Both the position numbers and the translations under genes were made by a program. A stretch of 9,932 bases of DNA from an uncultured Erysipelotrichaceae bacterium (lineage in GTDB: Bacteria > Bacillota_I > Bacilli_A > RF39 > UBA660): contig CADBRE010000133.1 in assembly GCA_902797005.1 (NCBI GenBank), positions 1 to 9,932 on the forward strand. The letters run 5' to 3'. Positions 1 through 6,234 of the stretch are shown here, in pieces. Each line of letters begins with the position of its first letter. Within the stretch, counting starts at the first letter, position 1. Under the pieces are notes generated by a model. It was not told where the DNA came from and did not search any database. It was given only the letters and a program-made list of their open reading frames with translations.

Positions 1-852
1 TATAGTATTATTACTTCTGTAGTTTTCATCTAAGACAATAGTGTTAGCTTCAGGATAATCTTTTTCAAAGTTCATAACATTCATATAGTTAGCAAATCTA
101 AAGCTATATATAGACTGGTCCATATCTCCTACTACAAATAGGTTTCTATATTTACTAGCTATAGTTTTGCATAAATTGTATTGAACCATATTAGTATCCT
201 GATATTCATCTACTAGTATATATTGAAAATGTTCTTGATATTTATCAAGTACTTCATCACTTGCTTTAAATATTTCAAGTGGTAATATAAGCAAGTCATC
301 AAAATCGACACTGTTACTTCTTTTAAGTGCACTTTCATACATCTTATAGACATTACAAGCTGCTTGATCTAGTGGAATCTTAGCAAATTGTTCAAACTCT
401 CTTGGTGATAGACCTTCATTTTTACAAAAGCTTATTTTATTAAGCATATATTTTACTGGATATTGCTCCGGGTCCAAATTAAGTTCCTTTAAAAACTTTT
501 TAATCAAGGAATTACTATCATCTTTATCAAGTATAGTTATATTTCTTTTGTATCCAATTACTTCGGGATTCTCTCTTAATACTTTCAACCCAAAAGAGTG
601 AAATGTTCCTATAAATATTGAATCAGCTACTTCTCCAATAGCATTTCTAACTCTTTCTCTCATCTCTCTAGCTGCTTTGTTTGTAAATGTAATTGCTAAT
701 ATATTCTGTGGTCTTACACCATTGTTAATTAGATTAACTATTCTCTCAGTTAGGACTCTCGTTTTACCACTTCCTGCACCTGCTAAAACTAGGCAAGGCC
801 CTTCAGTATGCTTTACTGCTTCTTTTTGTTTATCATTTAATCTGTCAAACAT
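1..852 (-). CDS. pcrA: UvrD/PcrA-type superfamily 1 DNA helicase, N-terminal part (cut by window edge)
   Basis: ATP-dependent 3'-5' DNA helicase used in repair and in clearing stalled replication or recombination intermediates. The frame is open for 284 codons from the ATG at 852 and runs off the left edge; full-length relatives are about 700 residues, so domains 1B to 2B are missing or incomplete here. Visible motifs in order: Q-motif (LNDKQKEAV, Q9), Walker A AGAGSGKT at residues 24-31, motif Ia ITFTNKAA, a GTFHSF segment, motif II VDEYQDT, motif III GDMDQSIYSF and motif IV LDENYRSN. The residues after QSIYSF are RFAN where many family members have RGA; I regard this as lineage variation. 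The start is supported by a strong AAAGGAGT ribosome site 8 nt upstream (861-867) and by a good promoter. PcrA is the likely name for this phylum, but PcrA, UvrD and close paralogues cannot be separated from this fragment. Confidence 0.93.
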   Translation of the reverse strand, partial: MFDRLNDKQKEAVKHTEGPCLVLAGAGSGKTRVLTERIVNLINNGVRPQNILAITFTNKAAREMRERVRNAIGEVADSIFIGTFHSFGLKVLRENPEVIGYKRNITILDKDDSNSLIKKFLKELNLDPEQYPVKYMLNKISFCKNEGLSPREFEQFAKIPLDQAACNVYKMYESALKRSNSVDFDDLLILPLEIFKASDEVLDKYQEHFQYILVDEYQDTNMVQYNLCKTIASKYRNLFVVGDMDQSIYSFRFANYMNVMNFEKDYPEANTIVLDENYRSNNTI

Positions 853-880
853 AATTACTACTCCTTTATGAACATTAACT

Positions 881-909
881 ATTATACAAATCTTTAAGGG
901 TTAAAACAA
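881..909 (-). promoter_or_regulatory. Sigma-A-type promoter of pcrA/uvrD
   Basis: On the minus strand a -35 TTGTTT (909-904) is followed after exactly 17 nt by a perfect -10 TATAAT (886-881). Transcription would begin near 874, giving a leader of about 22 nt that holds the ribosome site. It lies between the rlmH terminator and the helicase start, so the helicase is probably its own transcription unit. Confidence 0.75.
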
Positions 910-921
910 GCGAACAAAGAG

Positions 922-953
922 AAAAAACTAGTAAATCTTGCAAAATACTAGTT
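922..953 (-). terminator. Candidate intrinsic terminator after rlmH
   Basis: Perfect 8-bp inverted repeat (AACTAGTA at 926-933, TACTAGTT at 946-953) with a 12-nt loop. Read leftward it runs into a T-rich tail (TTTTTTCTCTTT). Only two of the eight pairs are G-C, so it is a weak hairpin. The tail, the position at the rlmH stop codon and the fresh promoter that follows all fit the end of the operon. Confidence 0.5.
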
Positions 954-1390
954 CATTTATGATATGTTTCATTATTCATTATTTTGAAGCTTCTATATAT
1001 TTGTTCTAGAAGTATAACTCTAAATAATCCGTGTGGATAAGTAAGTCTAGAAAAGGAGATCTTTTCATTACTTAATTCCTTTATTTCATCATGTAATCCA
1101 TCGGATCCGCCAATTATGAATGTTATGTTAGAGTTACCATTGATGAAGTTATTTTCAATCAAGTTTTTAAACTCAAGAGTGTTTAATTCTTTACCTTCTA
1201 TAGCTAATGACACTATGAAATCGGATGTTTTAATATGCTTTAGTATTTCATCTTTTTCTGTATTGATATTGGAATCTTTTAACTCGATTAATTCTATTTT
1301 TGTGTATTTATTTAATCGTTTTAAATAGTCATTTACTGCTTCTTTTAAGTATTCTTCTTTTAATTTACCTATACATAGCAATTTTATCAT
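953..1390 (-). CDS. rlmH: 23S rRNA (pseudouridine1915-N3)-methyltransferase RlmH
   Basis: SPOUT-class methyltransferase that methylates pseudouridine 1915 in helix 69 of 23S rRNA using S-adenosylmethionine, acting on assembled 70S ribosomes. The 145-residue protein is slightly shorter than the usual 155-159. Hallmarks are the N-terminal IGKLKEEYLK, the cofactor-binding FIIGGSDGL loop (about residues 91-99), the knot region around FRVILLEQIYRSFKI, and the conserved C-terminal YHK. The ATG at 1390 is preceded by a GAGGT ribosome site 6 nt away (1397-1400), placed inside the end of walJ; the two genes overlap by 26 nt. It is the last gene of the rplI operon and ends in TGA, which supports the standard code because the protein stops exactly at YHK. 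Confidence 0.96.
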   Translation of the reverse strand: MIKLLCIGKLKEEYLKEAVNDYLKRLNKYTKIELIELKDSNINTEKDEILKHIKTSDFIVSLAIEGKELNTLEFKNLIENNFINGNSNITFIIGGSDGLHDEIKELSNEKISFSRLTYPHGLFRVILLEQIYRSFKIMNNETYHK

Positions 1391-2144
1391 TTGATACCTC
1401 AGTTATTTCTTCCTGTGAAGCACATGTTTTAACTTCAAAAGGAACTTCATTTTCTTTTAATATGTTATTTACTGTTTCTAGTGCCAAGCTTGGATCATTA
1501 TTCTTTTCAGATAAATGGGCAAGCACTACGTTTTTGGTGTTTTCTCCAATCATTCTTGATAAGTAACCACCTGATAGTTCATTAGAAAGGTGTCCTTTGT
1601 CTGATAATATTCTTTTTTGTAAGTATTCTGGATATGGACCTTTTATAAGCATTTCTGTATCATGATTACTTTCAAATATGTAGTATGTTTTATTGTTTAG
1701 TAATGTGAAATATCTATGATTTACATATCCTGTATCTGTTATATATACTACACTTTCTCCTTCTTTTTCTATTAATAATCCATGTATAGTTAGTGAATCG
1801 TGTGATAATGGGAAACTTCTTATAAATGCATTATCAAAGAATATTTCTTCACTTAAGTATTTGCTTTTTTCGTAACGAGTTTCAAGCACAGCTTTTTCTA
1901 CTTCAGGTGTTATGAATAATATAGGTTTTACATTTTTAAGGAATACTTTTAATCCATAGGTATGGTCTGAGTGGTCATGAGTTATAAATACAGCATCTAT
2001 TTCATGAGGATCTACACCAATTTTTGCTAACTTTTCTTTTGTTTGTTTATAGGAAAACCCTACATCTATTAAGATTTTTTTGTTTCCTAAATCTATAAAT
2101 GTAGAGTTTCCTTTGGAACCACTTCCAAGTACAACTATTTTCAT
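1365..2144 (-). CDS. walJ: Metallo-beta-lactamase-fold hydrolase of the WalJ/YycJ family
   Basis: Two-metal hydrolase of the WalJ (YycJ) family, a DNA exonuclease-like protein linked in Bacillota to replication and cell-division coordination; the exact substrate is not established. The 259-residue protein starts with the family's GSGSKGNST (residues 7-15). It carries the metal motif THDHSDH (H56, H58, D60, H61), then H115, D137 in ITDTG, ESNHD (H161), GHLSN (H185) and AHLS (H210), so every expected ligand is present. Its ATG shares one base with the stop of the preceding peptidase gene (TAATG), and I see no ribosome site before it, so translation probably depends on reinitiation by ribosomes finishing the upstream gene. 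It overlaps rlmH by 26 nt. In Bacillus this gene is the tail of the walRKHIJ operon; here no walR or walK is visible. Confidence 0.92.
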   Translation of the reverse strand: MKIVVLGSGSKGNSTFIDLGNKKILIDVGFSYKQTKEKLAKIGVDPHEIDAVFITHDHSDHTYGLKVFLKNVKPILFITPEVEKAVLETRYEKSKYLSEEIFFDNAFIRSFPLSHDSLTIHGLLIEKEGESVVYITDTGYVNHRYFTLLNNKTYYIFESNHDTEMLIKGPYPEYLQKRILSDKGHLSNELSGGYLSRMIGENTKNVVLAHLSEKNNDPSLALETVNNILKENEVPFEVKTCASQEEITEVSNDKIAMYR

Positions 2145-3610
2145 TAATTATATGATAAGCTCATAGGATCAATATATTCACCTTTGTATATTACGCCAAA
2201 GTGTAAGTGTGTACCTGTTGAATAACCTGTACTTCCCATGTATCCTATTTGTTGTCCTTTCGTTACAACCGTTCCTACTCTCATACCATCCACAAAGTTA
2301 GCTAAGTGCATGTATGTTGTAGAGTAATCGTCATTGTGTTTTATTGTTATATAGTTACCATACCAATAGTCATTATAACCTATATCTGTTATTGTACCGG
2401 TTTGAGCTGCATATATAGGTGAATAGTATCCTGTACCAGAGATATCCATTCCTCTATGGTAAGAACGTACTCCACTTATTGGGTCAAAACGAGGTCCGTA
2501 ATCATCTGTTATTACATAAGGTTTGTTTGTTGGCCAGAACCAAGATCCTAAATCTCCTAGGTATTGAATAGCAAGACCGCCTTTTACTATAACTTCATTA
2601 ACTACTGGAGTTATTACTTCTGTAGAAAGAGGTACAACTTGAGTCATTGAACCATTTATTGTTTCAGTATAATAAGCAACTCTGCTCATACCATTTTGTC
2701 CTTTTTGTTCAGTATATGTTGTTCCAACTAATAATTTGTTATCATATTTTATTTCGCTACTATATGTTACTTCTTTGTCTTCTACTAAGTTATTTTCAAC
2801 AACTACACTAACTACTGGATTTATTAGTCCTACATTAACTACTTGTCCATTAAATAATAATGCATTTGCGCTCATGATGTTGGGATTAACTATTAAGAAT
2901 TCTTTAACATTAAGTTCATATAAAGCAGCTATTTCTTTAATGGTTTGTCCAGTTCTAACTATATGTGTTCCTTGTGTTTCGGTTGTACCAAATAGTAGGT
3001 ATTGACTTAGTTCGTTTACATCTGTATAGATTTTATCTTTTGTACTCAAATATTTTTCTTTTGTTGTAATATCTTCTTTAAGTGATATATTTTCAATTGT
3101 TGAACCTGTTGTTACTATTTTTTCTTGCGAACCATTTAAATAATTCTCATAATCTTCTTCATCAACAAAGGCCTTTATTGTATTTTCAATAGCTTCATCA
3201 AAGTCTGATAGCTTAAGAACATTTATTGTTTCACTGTCTTCCTCTGAATGATTTATTGTTATTTCATAACCTTTTACTGTGAATGGCTCAACATCTTTTA
3301 TCCTAGAATATACATCTTTAACATCATCAACAGTTCCTGTATATGTTACAAGTTTTGTTGTTTCTAGTGATATAGGAGCATAGATTTTATCAACTTTGTA
3401 TTCTCTTTTTAGAGCTTCTTGTTCTTTATCTATTAAGTTATAAAGCTCCTCGTCGTCTTCTATAACCCCCACGATTTTTCCGCTTAGGTAAACTTGATAA
3501 ACTGTTTTAGGACTTCCTGCAAAACCGCGCCTATCAATACCCATTATAAAGATTAAACTAGATAGTATAATCCCAAAAACTATCAGCGGATATATACCTT
3601 TCTTATTCAT
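2144..3610 (-). CDS. Membrane-anchored LysM-G5-M23 peptidoglycan endopeptidase
   Basis: Predicted wall-remodelling zinc metallopeptidase that cuts peptide cross-links of peptidoglycan outside the membrane. With the ATG at 3610 it has 488 residues. Order of parts: a short basic N-terminus with a hydrophobic segment (about 5-25; signal anchor or signal peptide, no lipobox seen), a charged region of about 180 residues without a recognised domain, a LysM module (about 216-262, HIVRTGQTIKEIAALYELN), a G5 domain (about 268-345, ending NEVIVKGG), and a C-terminal M23/LytM domain (about 357-488). Metal and catalytic residues are complete: H385 and D389 in YHRGMD, H435 in YMHL, H468 and H470 in THLHF. 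A GTG at 3625 would extend the frame, but the GAGG at 3620-3623 lies 9 nt before ATG 3610, so I chose 3610. It overlaps the dnaB end by 8 nt. M23 enzymes are often WalRK targets, which fits sitting beside walJ; that link is inference. Confidence 0.9.
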   Translation of the reverse strand: MNKKGIYPLIVFGIILSSLIFIMGIDRRGFAGSPKTVYQVYLSGKIVGVIEDDEELYNLIDKEQEALKREYKVDKIYAPISLETTKLVTYTGTVDDVKDVYSRIKDVEPFTVKGYEITINHSEEDSETINVLKLSDFDEAIENTIKAFVDEEDYENYLNGSQEKIVTTGSTIENISLKEDITTKEKYLSTKDKIYTDVNELSQYLLFGTTETQGTHIVRTGQTIKEIAALYELNVKEFLIVNPNIMSANALLFNGQVVNVGLINPVVSVVVENNLVEDKEVTYSSEIKYDNKLLVGTTYTEQKGQNGMSRVAYYTETINGSMTQVVPLSTEVITPVVNEVIVKGGLAIQYLGDLGSWFWPTNKPYVITDDYGPRFDPISGVRSYHRGMDISGTGYYSPIYAAQTGTITDIGYNDYWYGNYITIKHNDDYSTTYMHLANFVDGMRVGTVVTKGQQIGYMGSTGYSTGTHLHFGVIYKGEYIDPMSLSYN

Positions 3611-4955
3611 TGTCATTTTCCTCACTTTTTACTACGTTCTTAAAGTTAGTATAAGTTCTTTCAAACATTAAGTCAACTGTTCCTGTTGATCCACTTCTGT
3701 GTTTTGAAATGATAAGTTCAGTTGGTGATAATGTAGGTCTATCTTTTGATTTAAACTTATAATAGTCATCACAATAGATAAACATTACTATATCTGCATC
3801 CTGTTCTATTGAACCTGATTCCTTTAAGTCACTCATTATTGGTCTTTTATCTTCTCTTTGCTCAACTCCACGCGAAAGCTGTGCTAAAGCGATAACAGGC
3901 ACTTCTAGTTCCATAGCAAGTTTCTTTAAGTCTCTTGATATTTCACTTACTTCGTTTACCCTTTGACCTGCATATTTACTTGAACTAGATAATAGCTGCA
4001 AGTAGTCTATGATTATTACATCTAAGCCTTTGTCACTGTTTTTAAGTCTTCTACATTTACTTCTTATTTCAGATACTGTTATACCTGGTGTATCATCTAT
4101 GAAGAATTTTGTATCTGCAAGTAAGGCAGATGTTTCGTTGTATTTTTTCCAGTCAGTATGCTCCATTCTACCAGTTCTTAGTTTTATAGAGTCTATTTGA
4201 CCAACTGAAGAGTACATTCTATTTAATATTTGTACTGCACCCATTTCTAGGTTGAATAAAGCTACTGATTTTTTTGCGTTAATTGCCATGTTGGTTGCCA
4301 TGTTGATTGCAAGAGATGATTTACCCATTCCTGGACGCCCGGCTATTATGATTAGCTCGTTGCCATGGAATCCTGTTGTTCTTCTGTCTAGATCGTAAAA
4401 CCCAGTAGGAACACCTGTTATTTCTCCACCATTTTTTGCAAGAAATTCAATTTGTTCCTGCGCTTTAGATATTACTTCTTGAATTGGCTTTATTTCTTTT
4501 ACCATTCTATCACTATTAACTGCTAGTATACTTTTTTCTGCATTTTCAACTATAGTGTTAACGTCTTCTGCTTCATCATAGCATTCATCTATTATTTGTG
4601 TTGATTTATTTATTAAGTTTCTAAGCACATATTTTTCAAATATTATGTTAATGTAGTATTCAATGTTTGCAGGTGTTGCTACTGCATCAATTATTTCAGT
4701 TAAGTATTCTATTCCACCAACACTTGAAATACCACCTTTTTCTTTTTCTAGCTCATTACTAACTGTAGTTATATCTACGGCTATGTCTTTATTTCTTAAA
4801 CGCATTAAAACTTCATGTATTATTTGATGTTTTGAGTCAAAAAACATATTGCTTGTTAACTCTTCACATACTTTATCTAATGCATCTTTTGAAAGAAAAG
4901 CACAACCTAAGGCGTTTATTTCTGCCTCTATGTTAGCTGGTTCTTTTCTAGCCAT
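3603..4955 (-). CDS. dnaB: Replicative DNA helicase DnaB (DnaC in Bacillus naming)
   Basis: Hexameric replicative helicase that encircles DNA at the fork and unwinds it with ATP, interacting with primase through its N-terminal domain. The length of 450 residues is normal. The N-terminal domain covers about residues 1-110 (PANIEAEINALGCAF is the family opening), followed by a linker and a RecA-like C-terminal domain. Visible elements: GVPTGFYDLD (181-190), Walker A GRPGMGKSS (206-214), catalytic glutamate E237 in FNLEM, Walker B VIIIDYLQL (D317), motif H4 ALAQLSRGVEQR (Q359) and the KHRSG arginine finger (R420). No intein or insertion is seen. Its ribosome site GGTGA (4962-4966) lies in the final codons of rplI, 2 nt separate the genes, and its tail overlaps the M23 gene by 8 nt. 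The rplI-dnaB order is conserved in many Bacillota. Confidence 0.97.
   Translation of the reverse strand: MARKEPANIEAEINALGCAFLSKDALDKVCEELTSNMFFDSKHQIIHEVLMRLRNKDIAVDITTVSNELEKEKGGISSVGGIEYLTEIIDAVATPANIEYYINIIFEKYVLRNLINKSTQIIDECYDEAEDVNTIVENAEKSILAVNSDRMVKEIKPIQEVISKAQEQIEFLAKNGGEITGVPTGFYDLDRRTTGFHGNELIIIAGRPGMGKSSLAINMATNMAINAKKSVALFNLEMGAVQILNRMYSSVGQIDSIKLRTGRMEHTDWKKYNETSALLADTKFFIDDTPGITVSEIRSKCRRLKNSDKGLDVIIIDYLQLLSSSSKYAGQRVNEVSEISRDLKKLAMELEVPVIALAQLSRGVEQREDKRPIMSDLKESGSIEQDADIVMFIYCDDYYKFKSKDRPTLSPTELIISKHRSGSTGTVDLMFERTYTNFKNVVKSEENDNE
3620..3623 (-). promoter_or_regulatory. Ribosome-binding site that fixes the M23 peptidase start
   Basis: GAGG on the minus strand, 9 nt before the ATG at 3610 and only 3 nt before an alternative ATG at 3616. 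The spacing favours 3610. It is embedded in the last codons of dnaB, so the two genes are likely translationally linked. Confidence 0.6.
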
Positions 4956-4957
4956 TA

Positions 4958-5398
4958 TTAGTCACCTTCTTCAAGAGTTACCTTAAGCTCAGCTGTTACT
5001 TGCTTATGAAGTGATATTTTTACATTATGCACTCCTAAAGTATTCAAGTCTTTAGCTTCTATTATCTTTTTGTCAATATTTATGTTCTTTTTAGCTAACT
5101 CTTCACTTATTTGTTTAGAACTTATGCTTCCAAACACTTTTCCTTCTTTTCCAGTTTTAACTTTGAAAACAAGATTTATGTCTTTTAACCTCTTTTTTAA
5201 TTCTTGGCAAGATTTAACTAAAGCTGCTTCATTTTCTTCTCTAGTCTTTATTTGAGTGTTTAATACTTCTACAGACTTACCTGTATACATAACAGCTTTC
5301 TTTGATTTGATTAAGAATGAACCGAATCCGTCCTTTACTTCTTTAATCTCATCTTTCTTACCAGTTCCTTTAACATTTTCAATTAAAATTACTTTCAT
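4958..5398 (-). CDS. rplI: 50S ribosomal protein L9
   Basis: Binds domain V of 23S rRNA at the base of the L1 stalk and helps limit frameshifting. The 146 residues match the usual ~148. The N-terminal RNA-binding domain (1 to about 40; MKVILIENVKGTGKK), the long connecting helix (about 41-75, charged) and the C-terminal domain (about 76-146; VFGSISSKQISEEL) are all present. In the N-domain loop the segment GFGSFLIKSKKA stands where relatives have GY-A-(R/N)-N-(F/Y)-L; the usual asparagine is a serine. A GGAGG ribosome site sits 5 nt upstream (5404-5408). It is the first gene of the operon that continues to rlmH. Confidence 0.95.
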   Translation of the reverse strand: MKVILIENVKGTGKKDEIKEVKDGFGSFLIKSKKAVMYTGKSVEVLNTQIKTREENEAALVKSCQELKKRLKDINLVFKVKTGKEGKVFGSISSKQISEELAKKNINIDKKIIEAKDLNTLGVHNVKISLHKQVTAELKVTLEEGD

Positions 5399-5416
5399 AA
5401 GTTCCTCCGAGGTAAT

Positions 5417-5445
5417 ATTATATCAATAATTTTAAAGAAATGCAA
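5417..5445 (-). promoter_or_regulatory. Sigma-A-type promoter of the rplI-dnaB-M23-walJ-rlmH operon
   Basis: Minus strand: -35 TTGCAT (5445-5440), 17-nt spacer, perfect -10 TATAAT (5422-5417), with an upstream TGA making an extended -10. The transcript would start near 5410, only about 12 nt before the rplI ATG and just ahead of the GGAGG. There is therefore no room for an untranslated regulatory leader. No other clear promoter was found inside the operon. Confidence 0.8.
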
Positions 5446-5475
5446 AAGTGCAAGATTATGTACCACTATTTAAGA

Positions 5476-5501
5476 AAGAAAAAAAGAGGTTAATCCTCTT
5501 A
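5476..5501 (-). terminator. Intrinsic terminator after the YafQ-like toxin
   Basis: Perfect 6-bp stem AAGAGG/CCTCTT (5484-5489 and 5495-5500) with a 5-nt loop, followed leftward by a long T-rich tail (TTTTTCTTTC). The toxin stop codon TAA (5501-5499) overlaps the 5' arm of the stem, so the hairpin starts essentially inside the gene. It separates the toxin-antitoxin unit from the rplI operon. Confidence 0.8.
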
Positions 5502-5786
5502 TTTTCCAAACAATTCACTATGGCTACCAGTTCTAGCTAATACTAATAACAACTCATTATCAACTATTCTATACACTAAAAGCCAGTCTGGTTCGATATG
5601 ACATTCTCTGCAATTTTTATACTGTTTGTTATCTTTAAGTTCATGATCTTTGTATTTAACATCTAATTTTTCGCCAGATGATAATGTATTAATGACTTTA
5701 TGTAATTTGTTCAAATCTTTTCCTTGTCTTTTCATTTTATTGTATTCTTTTTTAAACTTTGTAGTATAGTCAACAATATATTTCAT
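5499..5786 (-). CDS. YafQ-family mRNA interferase toxin (RelE superfamily)
   Basis: Ribosome-dependent endoribonuclease toxin of a type II toxin-antitoxin pair. The 95-residue protein has the full YafQ signature: F11/Y15 in the first helix, then DHELKDNKQYKNCRECHIE, PDWLLVYRI and a C-terminal LARTGSHSELF. Residues matching known YafQ catalytic or RNA-contacting positions are present: H48, H63, D67, W68, R85 and H89. The gene therefore looks intact and active, not decayed. Its ATG follows the antitoxin stop with no gap (TAAATG), which implies translational coupling so that toxin is not made without antitoxin. No separate promoter is seen. Confidence 0.93.
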   Translation of the reverse strand: MKYIVDYTTKFKKEYNKMKRQGKDLNKLHKVINTLSSGEKLDVKYKDHELKDNKQYKNCRECHIEPDWLLVYRIVDNELLLVLARTGSHSELFGK

Positions 5787-6077
5787 TTATTCTTCTAAAG
5801 ATTTGATTAAATCTTCCATATTGTCATAGCCTTTTCTTTTACCATCTTTTAATTCTTTTAGTATTACTTCACTTTCTTCTAAAGCTTCAAGTAATTCTGC
5901 ATTGTTTTTTGGTTTCTTAACTCTAAAAGGTATTTCTTCAGTATAAATTAATTGTTTAATTGCCATGTTGATATATGTGCTCATATTAAGTCCTAACATT
6001 TTAAGTATATTAGTTGCTTTTTCTTTGTCTTGAGTATCAACTTGTACATTAATAGCACTTGTTGTTAAAGCTTCCAT
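5787..6077 (-). CDS. DinJ/RelB-family antitoxin
   Basis: Antitoxin partner of the adjacent YafQ-like toxin. It should neutralise the toxin through its C-terminal half and repress the operon through an N-terminal ribbon-helix-helix domain. With the ATG at 6077 it has 96 residues: a beta strand SAINVQVD, two helices (DKEKATNILKMLGLNMSTYINMAIKQLIY, given here as a region at about residues 15-45) and the family's PF motif in EEIPFRV, then an acidic, lysine-rich toxin-binding tail. An upstream ATG at 6128 would add 17 residues, but it falls on the -35 box, and the excellent AGAGGTGAT ribosome site (6081-6089) serves 6077, so the shorter form is chosen. Confidence 0.92.
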   Translation of the reverse strand: MEALTTSAINVQVDTQDKEKATNILKMLGLNMSTYINMAIKQLIYTEEIPFRVKKPKNNAELLEALEESEVILKELKDGKRKGYDNMEDLIKSLEE

Positions 6078-6080
6078 TAT

Positions 6081-6089
6081 ATCACCTCT
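6081..6089 (-). promoter_or_regulatory. Ribosome-binding site that fixes the antitoxin start
   Basis: AGAGGTGAT on the minus strand, with the AGGTG core 5 nt before ATG 6077. This near-consensus site rules in favour of the 96-residue antitoxin and suggests strong antitoxin translation. Confidence 0.8.
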
Positions 6090-6099
6090 TTTCTTTATA

Positions 6100-6128
6100 A
6101 GAATAACATATTTTGTTGTTGCTTTCAA
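6100..6128 (-). promoter_or_regulatory. Promoter of the toxin-antitoxin operon
   Basis: Minus strand: -35 TTGAAA (6128-6123), exactly 17 nt, -10 TATTCT (6105-6100), with TGT immediately upstream forming an extended -10. Start of transcription near 6093 gives a leader of about 16 nt. The -35 sits in a short palindrome flanked by direct repeats that may be the antitoxin operator. Confidence 0.7.
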
Positions 6129-6142
6129 GCCATTTTGTTGTT
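6110..6142 (-). repeat. Direct repeats with a central palindrome: candidate antitoxin operator
   Basis: The 11-base unit ATTTTGTTGTT occurs at 6110-6120 and again, unchanged, at 6132-6142, a 22-bp step (about two helical turns). Between them lies the palindrome GCTTTCAAGC (6121-6130), which contains most of the promoter -35. Ribbon-helix-helix antitoxins bind paired sites over their own promoters, so this arrangement is a plausible autoregulatory site. The surrounding DNA is very AT-rich, so chance contributes to the likelihood of short repeats. Confidence 0.5.
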
Positions 6143-6200
6143 ATTTCTTTATTTTGACATTATTATTATATTCTTTTAATAATAATATATTTATTTTAGA

Positions 6201-6230
6201 AAAGAAAAATGCAAACTTTTCAGCTTGCAT
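6201..6230 (-). terminator. Strong intrinsic terminator after the dacA-like gene
   Basis: Minus strand: a 9-bp stem (arms at 6222-6230 and 6209-6217, eight Watson-Crick pairs and one G-U) closed by a GAAA loop of the stable GNRA type, then TTTTTCTTTTC. It begins 5 nt after the TAA stop at 6235. It isolates the toxin-antitoxin unit from transcription coming from dacA. Confidence 0.85.
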
Positions 6231-6234
6231 CTTG

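Noticed and set aside
3611..3625. Upstream GTG/ATG starts for the M23 peptidase
   Set aside because: The GAGG ribosome site is inside or too close to these starts; ATG 3610 has the proper 9-nt spacing and still retains the hydrophobic anchor.
5399..5498. Riboswitch or ribosomal-protein leader upstream of rplI
   Set aside because: The promoter places the transcript start about 12 nt before the ATG, so no structured leader can exist.
6078..6128. Antitoxin start at 6128, adding 17 residues
   Set aside because: That start overlaps the -35 element, would lie upstream of the predicted transcript start, and the strong ribosome site serves 6077.
6159..6186. Perfect 10-bp inverted repeat of ATTATTATTA/TAATAATAAT upstream of the toxin-antitoxin promoter
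   Set aside because: It is made only of A and T in a very AT-rich stretch, has no T-tail logic on either strand, and the real dacA terminator lies just beside it.
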